DNA of 64,000 bases from Paracoccus homiensis (GTDB taxonomy: Bacteria; Pseudomonadota; Alphaproteobacteria; Rhodobacterales; Rhodobacteraceae), in assembly GCF_900111675.1 (NCBI RefSeq), contig NZ_FOHO01000010.1, forward strand, positions 1 through 64,000, given 5' to 3'. Of this stretch, positions 1 to 8,082 are shown piece after piece. Each line of letters opens with the position of its first letter. Position 1 is the first letter of the stretch. The translations under genes were made by a program, and so were the position numbers. The notes under the pieces were generated by a model. That model searched no databases. It was not told the origin of the DNA and saw only the letters and a list, made by a program, of their open reading frames with translations.

Positions 1-883
1 AGTTGAAAGTTCCGAAGAACTATCCTTGACGTCGAACCTTGCACATCTGTCATCCAATCCAAAAGGACCGGATAATCATCTGTTCATCGTCCTCACTTGC
101 GTGAGCCGACAAACAGTGAAGCTGACACTCTCATCATCGCCGAAGCTAGAGAGCCGATATGCAAGACCTTAGTCGATTACGACCAAACCGCCCGCATATC
201 CCTTCATAATTCCATCAATGTCAAAAAGCAGAGGAAACAAAATCGCGGAAGATGCGCCATTCAAGCGACGCCCCTACCGGTCAGTCATTCCCAGATTGTC
301 TTGCCTTCGCCTTGCGCCATCTGACCGTCTGGCCTGTCTGGCCCGCCTCTCCGGCCCGTTCAGCGTGTCCCGCCGTTCGGTGAAGCGGTGTTTACGGTCA
401 GAGATCAGAACCCGCAAGCAGAAAAATCACCCCGACAGGAAGAAAAGTTGCAACACACTGAAAATAAACAAATCTTCACGCCGCAAAATCCCCCAAAATC
501 CCCACCCCCATCACCACACACCCCACCAGGCCCGCAGAACCCACAAAGCCCCAAACATCCCCAAACCCCCACCAAACCCAGCATATGCTGACAAAACACC
601 CAAAAACCCGATTCCCAAAATGCAAAACAAACAACCAGAATCAGGGACGCGGTGAGCAGAACAACCGCAGAAAGGAATCGGCCCAACCCCGACCAAAGGG
701 CGCAACTTGACCCAAAGCAGCCTTCTACGAAGAAGAAAGGCCACCCCAACCCGCAGGTGTTGATCTGTCCAAGCTTCGCGCCCTAACATCGGCGAATCTC
801 GCAAGAGAACCCTCGCGTCTACGTCGTCGGGTCTGCCGATCTTGGATCGTGCCGCGCCTGAAACCTTTTGGGGAGGAAAGGTC
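1..883. other. Gene-poor left edge with A/C-rich tract
   Basis: No convincing gene is visible here. The first 400 bases are less GC-rich than the rest of the window, and the short open frames show neither a recognisable family nor a good ribosome binding site. Roughly 405-660 is strikingly A/C-rich on the plus strand; in 481-600 only 16 of 120 bases are G or T by my count. A perfect 12-base palindrome, CAGCATATGCTG, sits at 579-590. The opposite strand is open across this tract and would encode a Gly/Phe/Cys-rich hydrophobic peptide, which looks like a by-product of composition. The segment probably contains the promoter of the AraC gene at 884. Confidence 0.5.
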
Positions 884-1801
884 ATGATGTGTTTTGAGGA
901 GTTCAGTTCCTGTGTGCTCAGCAATTGCGGGCACTATTACAGCACGCCATTGAAGCGTAGCCGCGGCAGCGCGGGTGTCTTCAACATCCGCCGGCGTCAC
1001 GGCATCGATATCGCGGACATGGAATGCACCATCGACCGGATCGACCGGACCCGCGCCGCCATCCGCCGCGACGACAACGAATACCTGTTCCTGATCATGC
1101 AGAGATCCGGCGAGACGGGGTATGTGCATAATGGCCGCGAAGAGACGCTGACCCCGGGCGACTGCCTTCTGATGGATTCCTCGCGCCCGGCGGAAATCCG
1201 GTTCGAGGGTCGCGCCGCGCATTTCCTGTCGGTTCACCTTCCCCGCGCCCTGTGCCTGGAGGGGCGGCAGGCGGTGCCCGAAACCGGCCGGCGGATCGCA
1301 AGGTCGCATCCGTTGCAGGCCAGCCTGCGCAGCCTGATTACCGGCAAGGGCGGCGAATCCGAGGGGATCGACGCTGAATACCTGTTCGACTTCGTCGCCA
1401 TGATGTTTCGCGCCGAAGGCGGAAATCCGGGCGCGGCGGGCTTTCGCGACCGCGAAGGCCGCTATCGCTATGCCCGCGAAACGGTCGAGCGGCACCTGTC
1501 GGACCCAGAATTCTCGATCGAGATGCTGGCAAATCTGGTGAATATGTCCCGCCGTCAGTTGCAGCGCGACTTTACCGATCACGGCACCACCTTCACCCGG
1601 TTCGTGTCGGAACGGCGGGCGTCGCTGGTCGCTTCGCATCTCAGGCGTGCGGCCAGGATGGGGCAGCGCCCCGCCATCGCGGATCTGGCATTCCGCGCGG
1701 GCTTCAACGACCTGTCGCATTTCAACCGGACCTTCCGCCAGCATTACGATCTGACGCCGGGCGATTTCCACGCCCGCCACGCGACTCCGACAACGAATTG
1801 A
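884..1801 (+). CDS. feaR: AraC-family regulator, FeaR-like
   Basis: A 305-residue AraC/XylS-type activator. The first ~170 residues form the effector and dimerisation domain (LLMDSSRP resembles the LLDASRP segment of Escherichia coli FeaR). The last ~100 residues carry two helix-turn-helix motifs (EMLANLVNMSRRQLQRDF and IADLAFRAGFNDLSHFNRTF) and end in the usual TPGDFHARH. The start is the ATG at 884, which has GGGAGG seven bases upstream; the longer frame would need TTG. FeaR in E. coli activates the amine oxidase and phenylacetaldehyde dehydrogenase genes. Here the gene precedes an aldehyde dehydrogenase and lies near the amine dehydrogenase operon, so the same role is likely. Family assignment is firm; the specific FeaR name rests on limited similarity plus context. 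Confidence 0.8.
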   Translation: MMCFEEFSSCVLSNCGHYYSTPLKRSRGSAGVFNIRRRHGIDIADMECTIDRIDRTRAAIRRDDNEYLFLIMQRSGETGYVHNGREETLTPGDCLLMDSSRPAEIRFEGRAAHFLSVHLPRALCLEGRQAVPETGRRIARSHPLQASLRSLITGKGGESEGIDAEYLFDFVAMMFRAEGGNPGAAGFRDREGRYRYARETVERHLSDPEFSIEMLANLVNMSRRQLQRDFTDHGTTFTRFVSERRASLVASHLRRAARMGQRPAIADLAFRAGFNDLSHFNRTFRQHYDLTPGDFHARHATPTTN

Positions 1802-1824
1802 ATTTGTGCATTTTGTTTGGCGCA

Positions 1825-1848
1825 GCCCGCCCATGTCATGGCGCGGGC
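1825..1848. terminator. Hairpin after the AraC gene
   Basis: GCCCGC-CCATG pairs with CATGG-CGCGGGC around one central T, with a single bulged base. It lies 24 bases after the AraC stop codon and about 80 bases before the next start. There is no T-run, so it may be a weak or Rho-assisted terminator, or a leader hairpin for the aldehyde dehydrogenase gene. Confidence 0.35.
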
Positions 1849-1926
1849 GGCCAAGACCGCACGCGGTTGGCGGACATATCCTGACGTCAGAAGCCGGCCG
1901 AGGACCGGCAAATGCGGAGGAACCCC

Positions 1927-3330
1927 ATGGATATGAAAATGCTCATCGACGGGCAGCTGGTCGGTGCCGACCGGATGCTGGATGTCATCAACCCGGCGAC
2001 CGAGGATGTCTTTGCCCGCGTGCCCCACGCAACCGAGGCCCAGCTTGATCAGGCGGTCGAGGCCGCGCGTCTGGCCCAGATCGAATGGGCCAGGACCTCC
2101 ATGGCGGACCGCCGCGCCAAGGTCGAGGCGCTGGCCGCCGCGATCGGCGAACACGCCGATGAAATCGCCCGCATCATCACGCAGGAACAGGGCAAACCCC
2201 TGCCCGAGGCCGCCGGAGAGGTGGAATGGAGCCAGGGCTACCTGATGCACACGGCCAGCCTGCAACTGCCTGACCGGGTGATTCAGGACGATGCGCAGTT
2301 CCGGATCGAAACCCGCCACAAACCGCTTGGCGTGGTCGGCGCGATCATCGCCTGGAACTTTCCGCTGCTGCTGGCCTGCTGGAAGATCGGCCCCGCGCTG
2401 ATGGCTGGCAATGCCCTGATCCTGAAGCCTGCGCCCACGACCCCGGTCGCGGCGCTGAAGCTGGGCGAATTGTGCGCCAAGGTCTTTCCTGCCGGGCTGG
2501 TCAATATCCTGACCGACAACAATGATCTGGGCCCCAAGATCACCACGCATCCGGGCATCGCCAAGATCGGCTTTACCGGCTCGTCAGAGACCGGCAAACG
2601 GATCATGGCCAGTGCCGCCAACACGATGAAGCGCGTGACACTTGAGATGGGCGGCAATGACGCGGCCATCGTGCTGCCCGATGTCGATGTGCGCCAGACG
2701 GCCGAAAAGGTCTATGGCGGCGCCTTCTTCAATGCCGGGCAGGTCTGTCTGGCGGTCAAGCGGGCCTATGTCCATGATGCGATCTATGACGAATTCTGCG
2801 ACGCGCTGGCCGATATCGCCGCGACCGCTGTGGTCGATGACGGGCTGAAGCAGGGCACCACCGTTGGCCCGATCCAGAACAAGGCCCAGTTCGAAAAGGT
2901 CAAAGGCTATCTGGAGGACGCGCGCTCCAGCGGCAAGGTCATCGCGGGCGGCGACACGCGCGACGGCAAGGGCTATTTCATCAGCCCGACGATCGTGCGC
3001 GACGTACAGGACGGCCAGAAGATCGTCGATGAAGAACAGTTCGGCCCGATCCTGCCGGTCATTCGCTTCGACGATATCGACCAGGTGATCGCCCGTGCCA
3101 ACGCCTCGGATTACGGGCTTGGCGGTTCGGTGCATTCGGCGGATCTGGACCGGGCGACCGATATCGCGGGCCGGATCGAGGCCGGAACGGTTTGGGTCAA
3201 TCAACAGTTGAACATCGGACCACATATCCCGATGGCCGGGTTCAAGGGCTCGGGCCTGGGGGTGGAACAATCGGTCGAAGGTCTGGCCGAATACACCCAG
3301 ATGCAGGTCATCAACGTCGCGCGCGCCTGA
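1927..3330 (+). CDS. NAD(P)-dependent aldehyde dehydrogenase, probably arylacetaldehyde
   Basis: A 467-residue ALDH-superfamily enzyme that oxidises aldehydes to acids. Visible landmarks are WNFP (Asn144), the nucleotide-site lysine in LKPAPTTP (about 167), GFTGSSETGK, the general base Glu240 in LEMGGN and the nucleophile Cys274 in GQVCLA; all key residues are present. The start is the ATG at 1927, six bases after GGAGG, rather than the upstream ATG at 1912 that overlaps this site. It lies directly after the FeaR-like regulator and near the aromatic amine dehydrogenase genes, so phenylacetaldehyde and related arylacetaldehydes are the likely substrates (FeaB role). Substrate range cannot be read from sequence alone. 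Confidence 0.85.
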   Translation: MDMKMLIDGQLVGADRMLDVINPATEDVFARVPHATEAQLDQAVEAARLAQIEWARTSMADRRAKVEALAAAIGEHADEIARIITQEQGKPLPEAAGEVEWSQGYLMHTASLQLPDRVIQDDAQFRIETRHKPLGVVGAIIAWNFPLLLACWKIGPALMAGNALILKPAPTTPVAALKLGELCAKVFPAGLVNILTDNNDLGPKITTHPGIAKIGFTGSSETGKRIMASAANTMKRVTLEMGGNDAAIVLPDVDVRQTAEKVYGGAFFNAGQVCLAVKRAYVHDAIYDEFCDALADIAATAVVDDGLKQGTTVGPIQNKAQFEKVKGYLEDARSSGKVIAGGDTRDGKGYFISPTIVRDVQDGQKIVDEEQFGPILPVIRFDDIDQVIARANASDYGLGGSVHSADLDRATDIAGRIEAGTVWVNQQLNIGPHIPMAGFKGSGLGVEQSVEGLAEYTQMQVINVARA

Positions 3331-3347
3331 GGCAGCGCATGGGATAG

Positions 3348-3375
3348 ACGGGGCGGGAAGAGGAGCCCGCCCCGT
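3348..3375 (+). promoter_or_regulatory. Intercistronic stem-loop
   Basis: ACGGGGCGGG (3348-3357) pairs perfectly with CCCGCCCCGT (3366-3375) around the loop AAGAGGAG. It sits between the aldehyde dehydrogenase stop and the ligase start, just ahead of the ligase ribosome binding site AGGAGG at about 3383. With no T-run after it, mRNA stabilisation or partial termination within a feaB-ligase operon is more likely than full termination. Confidence 0.5.
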
Positions 3376-3393
3376 TCACATCAGGAGGAACAG

Positions 3394-5094
3394 ATGCAGC
3401 CGACCCCTGCGCCGGACATGATACCCCAGAACGGGCTGTCCCATGTCATCGGCCCGACCGACCAGCCCCTTTACTGGGCCACGATCCCGCAATTGCTGCG
3501 ACAGGCCGTCGACCAGAACCCCGAGGCCGAGGCGCTTGTCTTTCGTGAAAGCGGCCAACGGCTGACCTATCGTCAGTTTGCGCAGCGCGTGGATCACTGC
3601 GCGGCGGGTCTGCTGGCCCTGGGCATCGGCAAGGGCGACCGCGTCGGCATCTGGTCCCCGAACCGGCTGGAATGGGTGCTGACGCAATTCGCGACCGCCC
3701 GCATCGGCGCCATTCTGGTCAATATCAACCCGGCCTATCGGGTGTCGGAACTGGAATATGCGCTGCAAAAGGTCGGCTGTGCCGCCATCGTCGCGGCGCG
3801 GCGGTTCAAAAGCTCGGACTATGCGGCGATGCTGGCGCAGCTGATCCCCGAACTGGCCGAGGGCGCACCGCTGCGCAGCGCCACCTTCCCCGAGCTGCGC
3901 CACGTGATCCTGACCGAGGGCGAGGATCCCGGCACGATCAGCTTCGACAGCCTGTGCGACCGGGCGACCCCCGACCTGCTGGCGCGGCTGGATGACATCA
4001 CCGACACGCTGTCGCCCGACGACGCGATCAACATCCAGTTCACCTCGGGCACGACCGGCGCGCCGAAGGGCGCAACGCTGTCGCATCTGAACATCGTCAA
4101 CAATGCCCGCTTCGTCACCGACCGCATCCGCCTGACCCAGACCGACAGCCTGGTGATCCCGGTGCCGCTGTATCACTGCTTTGGCATGGTCATGGGGGTG
4201 CTGGGCGCGGTCAGCAAATCCGCGCGGATGATCTTTCCCGGCGAGGCCTTCGACCCATTGCAGGTGCTGGACGCCGTGGCCGAGGAACGCGCAACCGCCC
4301 TTTACGGCGTGCCGACGATGTTCGTCGCCATGCTGCAGGAACTGGACAACCGGCCCCGCGACCTGTCCAGCCTGCGCACCGGCATCATGGCCGGATCGCT
4401 TTGCCCGATCGAGGTGATGCGCCGAGTCACCCGCGACATGCATATGGATCAGGTCACGATCTGCTACGGCATGACCGAAACCTCGCCGGTCTCTTTCCAA
4501 AGCCTTACCGACGACCCGACCGAAAAGCGTTGCGAGACCGTTGGCCGGATCCATCCGCATTTGCAGGTCAAGATCGTCGATGCCGACGGCAATGCGGTCC
4601 CGGTCGGTCAGCGCGGCGAGATCTGGACCCGTGGCTATTCGGTGATGCAGGGCTATTGGGGCGATGATGCCGCGACCGCGAACAGCATCACCGATGGCTG
4701 GATGCAGACCGGCGATCTGGGCGTGCTGGACGATCAGGGCTTCTGCACCGTGGTCGGCCGGGTCAAGGACATGATCATCCGTGGCGGCGAAAACATCTAC
4801 CCGCGCGAGATCGAGGAATTCCTGATCCGGCACCCGCAGATCAGCGAAGTTCAGATTTTCGGCATCCCCGATGAGAAATACGGCGAAGAGGTCTGTGCCT
4901 GGATCGTCGCGCGTCCCGGTGCGGGCCTGACCCCCGAAATCGTGCGCGACCATTGCAAGGGGCAGATCGCGCATTACAAGATCCCGCGCCATGTCCGCAT
5001 CGTTGCCGCGCTGCCGATGACCGTCACCGGCAAGCCGCAGAAATTCGTGATGCGTGACCAGATGCAGGACATGCTGGCCAGCGAAGCCGGCTAG
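3394..5094 (+). CDS. AMP-binding acyl-CoA synthetase (ACSF2-like)
   Basis: A 566-residue ATP-dependent carboxylic acid:CoA ligase of the ANL superfamily. It has the P-loop-like [16 protein letters not shown] near residue 215, the YGMTET adenylate motif, TGDLG, and the hinge/C-terminal [22 protein letters not shown], with the catalytic lysine region GKPQKF close to the C terminus. AGGAGG lies five bases before the ATG. It follows the aldehyde dehydrogenase in the same orientation, so it may activate an aryl- or fatty acid released upstream. A separate PaaK is present at 22105, so phenylacetate is not its necessary substrate. Its stop codon overlaps that of the convergent tetraheme gene through a shared CTAG. 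Confidence 0.85.
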   Translation: MQPTPAPDMIPQNGLSHVIGPTDQPLYWATIPQLLRQAVDQNPEAEALVFRESGQRLTYRQFAQRVDHCAAGLLALGIGKGDRVGIWSPNRLEWVLTQFATARIGAILVNINPAYRVSELEYALQKVGCAAIVAARRFKSSDYAAMLAQLIPELAEGAPLRSATFPELRHVILTEGEDPGTISFDSLCDRATPDLLARLDDITDTLSPDDAINIQFTSGTTGAPKGATLSHLNIVNNARFVTDRIRLTQTDSLVIPVPLYHCFGMVMGVLGAVSKSARMIFPGEAFDPLQVLDAVAEERATALYGVPTMFVAMLQELDNRPRDLSSLRTGIMAGSLCPIEVMRRVTRDMHMDQVTICYGMTETSPVSFQSLTDDPTEKRCETVGRIHPHLQVKIVDADGNAVPVGQRGEIWTRGYSVMQGYWGDDAATANSITDGWMQTGDLGVLDDQGFCTVVGRVKDMIIRGGENIYPREIEEFLIRHPQISEVQIFGIPDEKYGEEVCAWIVARPGAGLTPEIVRDHCKGQIAHYKIPRHVRIVAALPMTVTGKPQKFVMRDQMQDMLASEAG

Positions 5095-5459
5095 AAATCG
5101 TGGTCGGGCACGTGGCAGGCGCGGCATTGCCGCGTCGGCCCGCTGTCCTGTCCGGCATGCAGGGTTTCGGTGTGACAGCCCTGGCACAGGTCATGGAACT
5201 GCTGTTGCAGCCGGGCCGCAACGGTGCGGTCGGTGACATGGCAGGTCATGCAGGGCGGCCCGCTGCGACGCTCCACGAATTCATGGTGACAGTCATGGCA
5301 GGCCTGCCCGGCGTGATCGTCGTGCGAAAACCGCATCGGCAGGACCGCGTGCTGCCCACCAAATCGCGGGGCCCGGTCGCCCGGGCTCCACGGATGGCCA
5401 AGGACGATCAGCATGGTCAGAACCAGTGCCGCCGCCGCGATGAAACGGGGCAGCCTCAT
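5091..5459 (-). CDS. Small exported tetraheme cytochrome c
   Basis: A 122-residue protein with an N-terminal membrane or signal segment (about residues 5-21) and four CxxCH heme sites at residues 54-58, 70-74, 92-96 and 112-116, plus additional histidines suitable as sixth ligands (for example HHE at 58-59). Size and motif density resemble class III or NapC/c7-type multiheme cytochromes. The start is the ATG at 5459, which overlaps the stop of the preceding membrane gene by ATGA; a longer frame upstream is only antisense-free space inside that gene. It is the last gene of the aau operon and probably passes electrons between periplasmic cytochromes and the adjacent membrane protein. The role is inferred from position. 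Confidence 0.75.
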   Translation of the reverse strand: MRLPRFIAAAALVLTMLIVLGHPWSPGDRAPRFGGQHAVLPMRFSHDDHAGQACHDCHHEFVERRSGPPCMTCHVTDRTVAARLQQQFHDLCQGCHTETLHAGQDSGPTRQCRACHVPDHDF

Positions 5460-6046
5460 GGCAGACGCATCAGCACGAAGATCAACGTCGCTGCTGCACC
5501 GCCAAGGCCAAGGCAGCTTGGTGACAGGCCTGCCCATGCCGGGCGAAGCAGCGCCACAAGGATCAGCGGCAGCACGGCGATCAGCCCTGCCCCCGCGACA
5601 TAGTACCCGCTGAACAGGACGTGGATCGCAACCGCCGCGATTGCGCAAAGGGCAGCGTGCCGATGCGCGCTGCGAAAGGCGCGATAGGTGGGATAAAGGC
5701 GAAAACGTTCGGGCAGCCGCGCCTGCAGGATCAGCCCCGCAAGGACAGCAAGCCCAGCCAATGCCGCCCACAGATGCACCGCACCGCCATTGCGCAGGTC
5801 AAAGCGCGTGATCGGGTCGACGATCAGGAACCACAGCGCATGGACAAGGCACAGCGCCAGAACCCACGGCGCCAGAAATCGATGTCGCTGGAAGGCGATC
5901 CCGTCGCGACATGGCAGCATTTGCAGAACCAGCCCGGCCAGCGCCCAGAACCCCAACGCGGCACCCAGATCCCAGACCCACCCCGCCGACCGATGGATCG
6001 GAATGGGCGCAAAGACCAAGATCAGCAGGGCAAGACCAAAGGCCAC
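5456..6046 (-). CDS. Membrane cytochrome b-like protein (ferric reductase-like fold)
   Basis: A hydrophobic protein of about 196 residues with some six transmembrane helices. Two helices carry widely spaced histidine pairs (HRFLAP...LVH and RHAAL...IH, 14 and 12 residues apart), the bis-heme pattern seen in ferric reductase-like membrane domains and related b-type cytochromes. The start is uncertain: GTG at 6046 lies 17 bases after the upstream stop, while ATG at 6097 would overlap the preceding gene. It is sandwiched between two cytochrome c genes and a tetraheme gene. The neighbourhood suggests a membrane electron conduit tied to amine oxidation or to cofactor maturation. I cannot name a characterised orthologue. 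Confidence 0.65.
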   Translation of the reverse strand: MAFGLALLILVFAPIPIHRSAGWVWDLGAALGFWALAGLVLQMLPCRDGIAFQRHRFLAPWVLALCLVHALWFLIVDPITRFDLRNGGAVHLWAALAGLAVLAGLILQARLPERFRLYPTYRAFRSAHRHAALCAIAAVAIHVLFSGYYVAGAGLIAVLPLILVALLRPAWAGLSPSCLGLGGAAATLIFVLMRLP

Positions 6047-6062
6047 CGCCCTGCCGTCGTTC

Positions 6063-6497
6063 TTATGGCCAGGGATATTCGGCCAGCTCCACGCCATCGG
6101 CCCGCAGCTCCTCGACCACGCGGCGGCGGTAGACGACCACATCGCCGATCTCTTGCGCGCGACGCGCGGTGACCTCATCGGCCGAGAAATGCCCCTCGCC
6201 CTCGCCCCACTGATCCAGGATATAGTTCAGCACGGCGGCAATCTCGGCATCGCTCATGTCGTTCGAGATGACCCCCGGCACATGGACCATGTAGGTCCGA
6301 CCGTTTTCCAGCCCGGCGATATGCTGGATCGAGTCGGGAAAGGCCGGGATGCCACCATTGACCGTGCCTTCCCCGGTCAGCGTATGACAGCCCGAGCAGT
6401 GCAGGATGTAATCCGACCTCGTCTTGCCATGTTCGCCGGCCCAAAGGGGCGCGGCGGTCAGGCAGGTCAGGGCGGCAGTCAGCAGCATCCGTGTCAT
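6063..6497 (-). CDS. Monoheme c-type cytochrome
   Basis: A 144-residue exported protein. A signal peptide (cleavage likely after PLWA, residue 20) is followed by one heme site, C34-S-G-C37-H38, and a distal methionine candidate in the MSDAEIAAVLNY helix, which is typical of class I cytochrome c C-terminal helices. The last ~40 residues form an extension. It lies five bases after the other cytochrome c gene in the aau operon. A monoheme c-type cytochrome next to aauA was reported in the Alcaligenes faecalis aau cluster, so it is a plausible electron acceptor for the dehydrogenase or a later carrier. Confidence 0.8.
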   Translation of the reverse strand: MTRMLLTAALTCLTAAPLWAGEHGKTRSDYILHCSGCHTLTGEGTVNGGIPAFPDSIQHIAGLENGRTYMVHVPGVISNDMSDAEIAAVLNYILDQWGEGEGHFSADEVTARRAQEIGDVVVYRRRVVEELRADGVELAEYPWP

Positions 6498-6501
6498 GGC
6501 A

Positions 6502-6945
6502 TCACTCGGTCTTGGGGCGCATGTCTTTCAGATCGGCATGCGTCAGATCGCTGTCACGGGCGGCGGTCACCTCCTCGGGGGTGATGGATTGCTCGACCTG
6601 CCCCAGATCGGCCAGAACCCAGTTGCCGATCTGGGCCAGTTCCTCGGCCGAGGCGCCGTTCACGCCGGGCATGACCATGCCCATGAAGCGTTCGCCGCGC
6701 ACGGTGATCGGGGCGGCAAAGCCCTTGACCATCACGCCGGTCAGATAGGGCGCGGCATCCTCGCCCAGGTCCTGCCAGAACTCGGGACGGTCCAGCGCGG
6801 GGGCGAAGCCGGGCGTGCCGACGCCACCGCTGCTGTGGCACGCGGCGCAATGCGCCTCGAACAGGGCCGCACCATCCTGATCGGCCAGTGCCGGGCCGGA
6901 CATCAGCCCGGCCACGACCATCGTCACAAAGGCGGAACGCATCAT
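6502..6945 (-). CDS. Monoheme c-type cytochrome next to aauA
   Basis: A 147-residue exported cytochrome c. The signal peptide ends near ALA (residues 19-21), the heme site is C33-A-A-C36-H37, and the MVMPG segment supplies a likely axial methionine. The start is the ATG at 6945, overlapping the aauA stop by ATGA; further in-frame codons upstream lie inside aauA. Tight coupling to aauA suggests stoichiometric expression and a role as the first electron acceptor of aromatic amine dehydrogenase. No azurin or amicyanin gene, the acceptors known from other amine dehydrogenases, is present in the window. Confidence 0.8.
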   Translation of the reverse strand: MMRSAFVTMVVAGLMSGPALADQDGAALFEAHCAACHSSGGVGTPGFAPALDRPEFWQDLGEDAAPYLTGVMVKGFAAPITVRGERFMGMVMPGVNGASAEELAQIGNWVLADLGQVEQSITPEEVTAARDSDLTHADLKDMRPKTE

Positions 6946-7460
6946 TCGGCCAGCCCGACGACGACCGACACCGTGCAGTGATAGCCCTTGTCCTCGTTCG
7001 CCATGCACCAGTTGATGTCGTTATACAGGCCCATCTTGTAGCCCGGACGCTCGCCTTCGTTGTTGTTGCAGAAGGTCGCGGTCGGGATCGCGGGCTTGCC
7101 GCAGCAATCGTTGTAGCTGACCAGATAGTCCTTGCCGTCATCGGGGTTGGTGCACGTGCCGACCCAGGACACCGCCGACACGGTCGAGCCCGGCGGGCAG
7201 GTCGTCAGCGAACCGCCCGATTCCGAACACAGGAAGCCATCGATGGCGCATTGCCGCCAATAGCTGCAGGCATCCTCGGCGGTCGAGGCATTGGCACGGC
7301 GGTCGAAAGGCAGGATCGGCGTGATGGCCGCTGCCCCCAGCATGGCCGAACCGGTGCGCGCCAGAAACGACCGGCGGCCATGATTGCGGGCCGAAGAACG
7401 GATATTCGCTTCGATGGTCTTGTCGAAACGCTTGAACAGAGTGTCGATGATGCGGGACAT
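6942..7460 (-). CDS. aauA: Aromatic amine dehydrogenase light (TTQ) subunit
   Basis: A 172-residue precursor of the small subunit that carries tryptophan tryptophylquinone. A twin-arginine signal (GRRSFLA, residues 28-34) precedes the mature domain. The two tryptophans expected to form the cofactor are Trp99 (SWVGTC) and Trp151 (NWCMANED), and the catalytic aspartate is Asp118 (YNDCC). Segments such as CSYWRQCAIDGFLC, CPPGST and NWCMANE match my memory of the Alcaligenes faecalis aromatic amine dehydrogenase better than methylamine dehydrogenase. It deaminates tyramine, phenylethylamine or tryptamine in the periplasm. Unusually, only 10 of the customary 12 cysteines are present (see findings). 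Confidence 0.9.
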   Translation of the reverse strand: MSRIIDTLFKRFDKTIEANIRSSARNHGRRSFLARTGSAMLGAAAITPILPFDRRANASTAEDACSYWRQCAIDGFLCSESGGSLTTCPPGSTVSAVSWVGTCTNPDDGKDYLVSYNDCCGKPAIPTATFCNNNEGERPGYKMGLYNDINWCMANEDKGYHCTVSVVVGLAE

Positions 7461-7490
7461 GATCGGTTTCCTCGTGAGATGCGCGTAAGA

Positions 7491-8081
7491 TTAGGATGTC
7501 ACACCGGCAACGGCCGCCTGATAGGACGGGATGCCGGTTTCGGATGCGGTGAACAGGCTTTCCAGCTGCTCGCGGCTGTTGACCAGGCCCTTGGCGGCCA
7601 CCTTGCCGTCACCGTCCAGAAGGACGGCGAAGGGCAGTTTGGCGACCTTGAAGCTCATCCCCAGTTCAGAGGACAGCACATAGGGGAACTGGCTCAGTTT
7701 TTCGGCCTCGATCAGGCGGCGATGCAGCGCCTCGCGGCCATCGGATGCCAGAACGACATCCAGCCAGCGGCCTTCGTCCTCGGCAATCGATTTCAGCGCG
7801 GGCAGCAACGCCTTGCAGATCGGACAGCTGGTCGACAGGAAGAAGATCAGCTGCGATTTCCCCCCTGCCCGGCCAAGCGTCAGGCCCGGACCGTTCAGGT
7901 TCGGCAGATCCATCGCGGGCACCTTGTCGCCCAGGCCCGGCCCCATGTCCGAAACCATCGCGCCGACGGGCGAGACGCGCTCGAACAGGATGCCGATCTG
8001 GCGGGCCAGCGCAAAGATCACGCCGATCTGGATGACCACCACGATCCACAGCAAGATGTTGGAAAAGACCAGTAGGTTCAT
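7491..8081 (-). CDS. aauD: Amine dehydrogenase maturation thioredoxin-like protein
   Basis: A 196-residue membrane-anchored thioredoxin-fold protein homologous to MauD. One N-terminal transmembrane helix (about residues 4-26) is followed by a periplasmic domain with the redox motif C86-P-I-C89. MauD/AauD proteins are required for the small subunit to accumulate, presumably by shaping its many disulfides. The start at 8081 lies one base after the aauE stop; the longer frame begins inside aauE. It sits between aauE and aauA, in the order aauB-E-D-A known from Alcaligenes faecalis. Confidence 0.88.
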   Translation of the reverse strand: MNLLVFSNILLWIVVVIQIGVIFALARQIGILFERVSPVGAMVSDMGPGLGDKVPAMDLPNLNGPGLTLGRAGGKSQLIFFLSTSCPICKALLPALKSIAEDEGRWLDVVLASDGREALHRRLIEAEKLSQFPYVLSSELGMSFKVAKLPFAVLLDGDGKVAAKGLVNSREQLESLFTASETGIPSYQAAVAGVTS

Positions 8082-8082
8082 G

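Noticed and set aside
405-749. Possible small Gly/Cys-rich membrane protein on the minus strand
   Set aside because: It has no ribosome binding site and its composition simply follows the G/T-rich strand; no homologous family is recognised.
3376-5187. A 603-codon open frame on the minus strand
   Set aside because: It is antisense to the acyl-CoA synthetase, whose motifs are intact on the plus strand.
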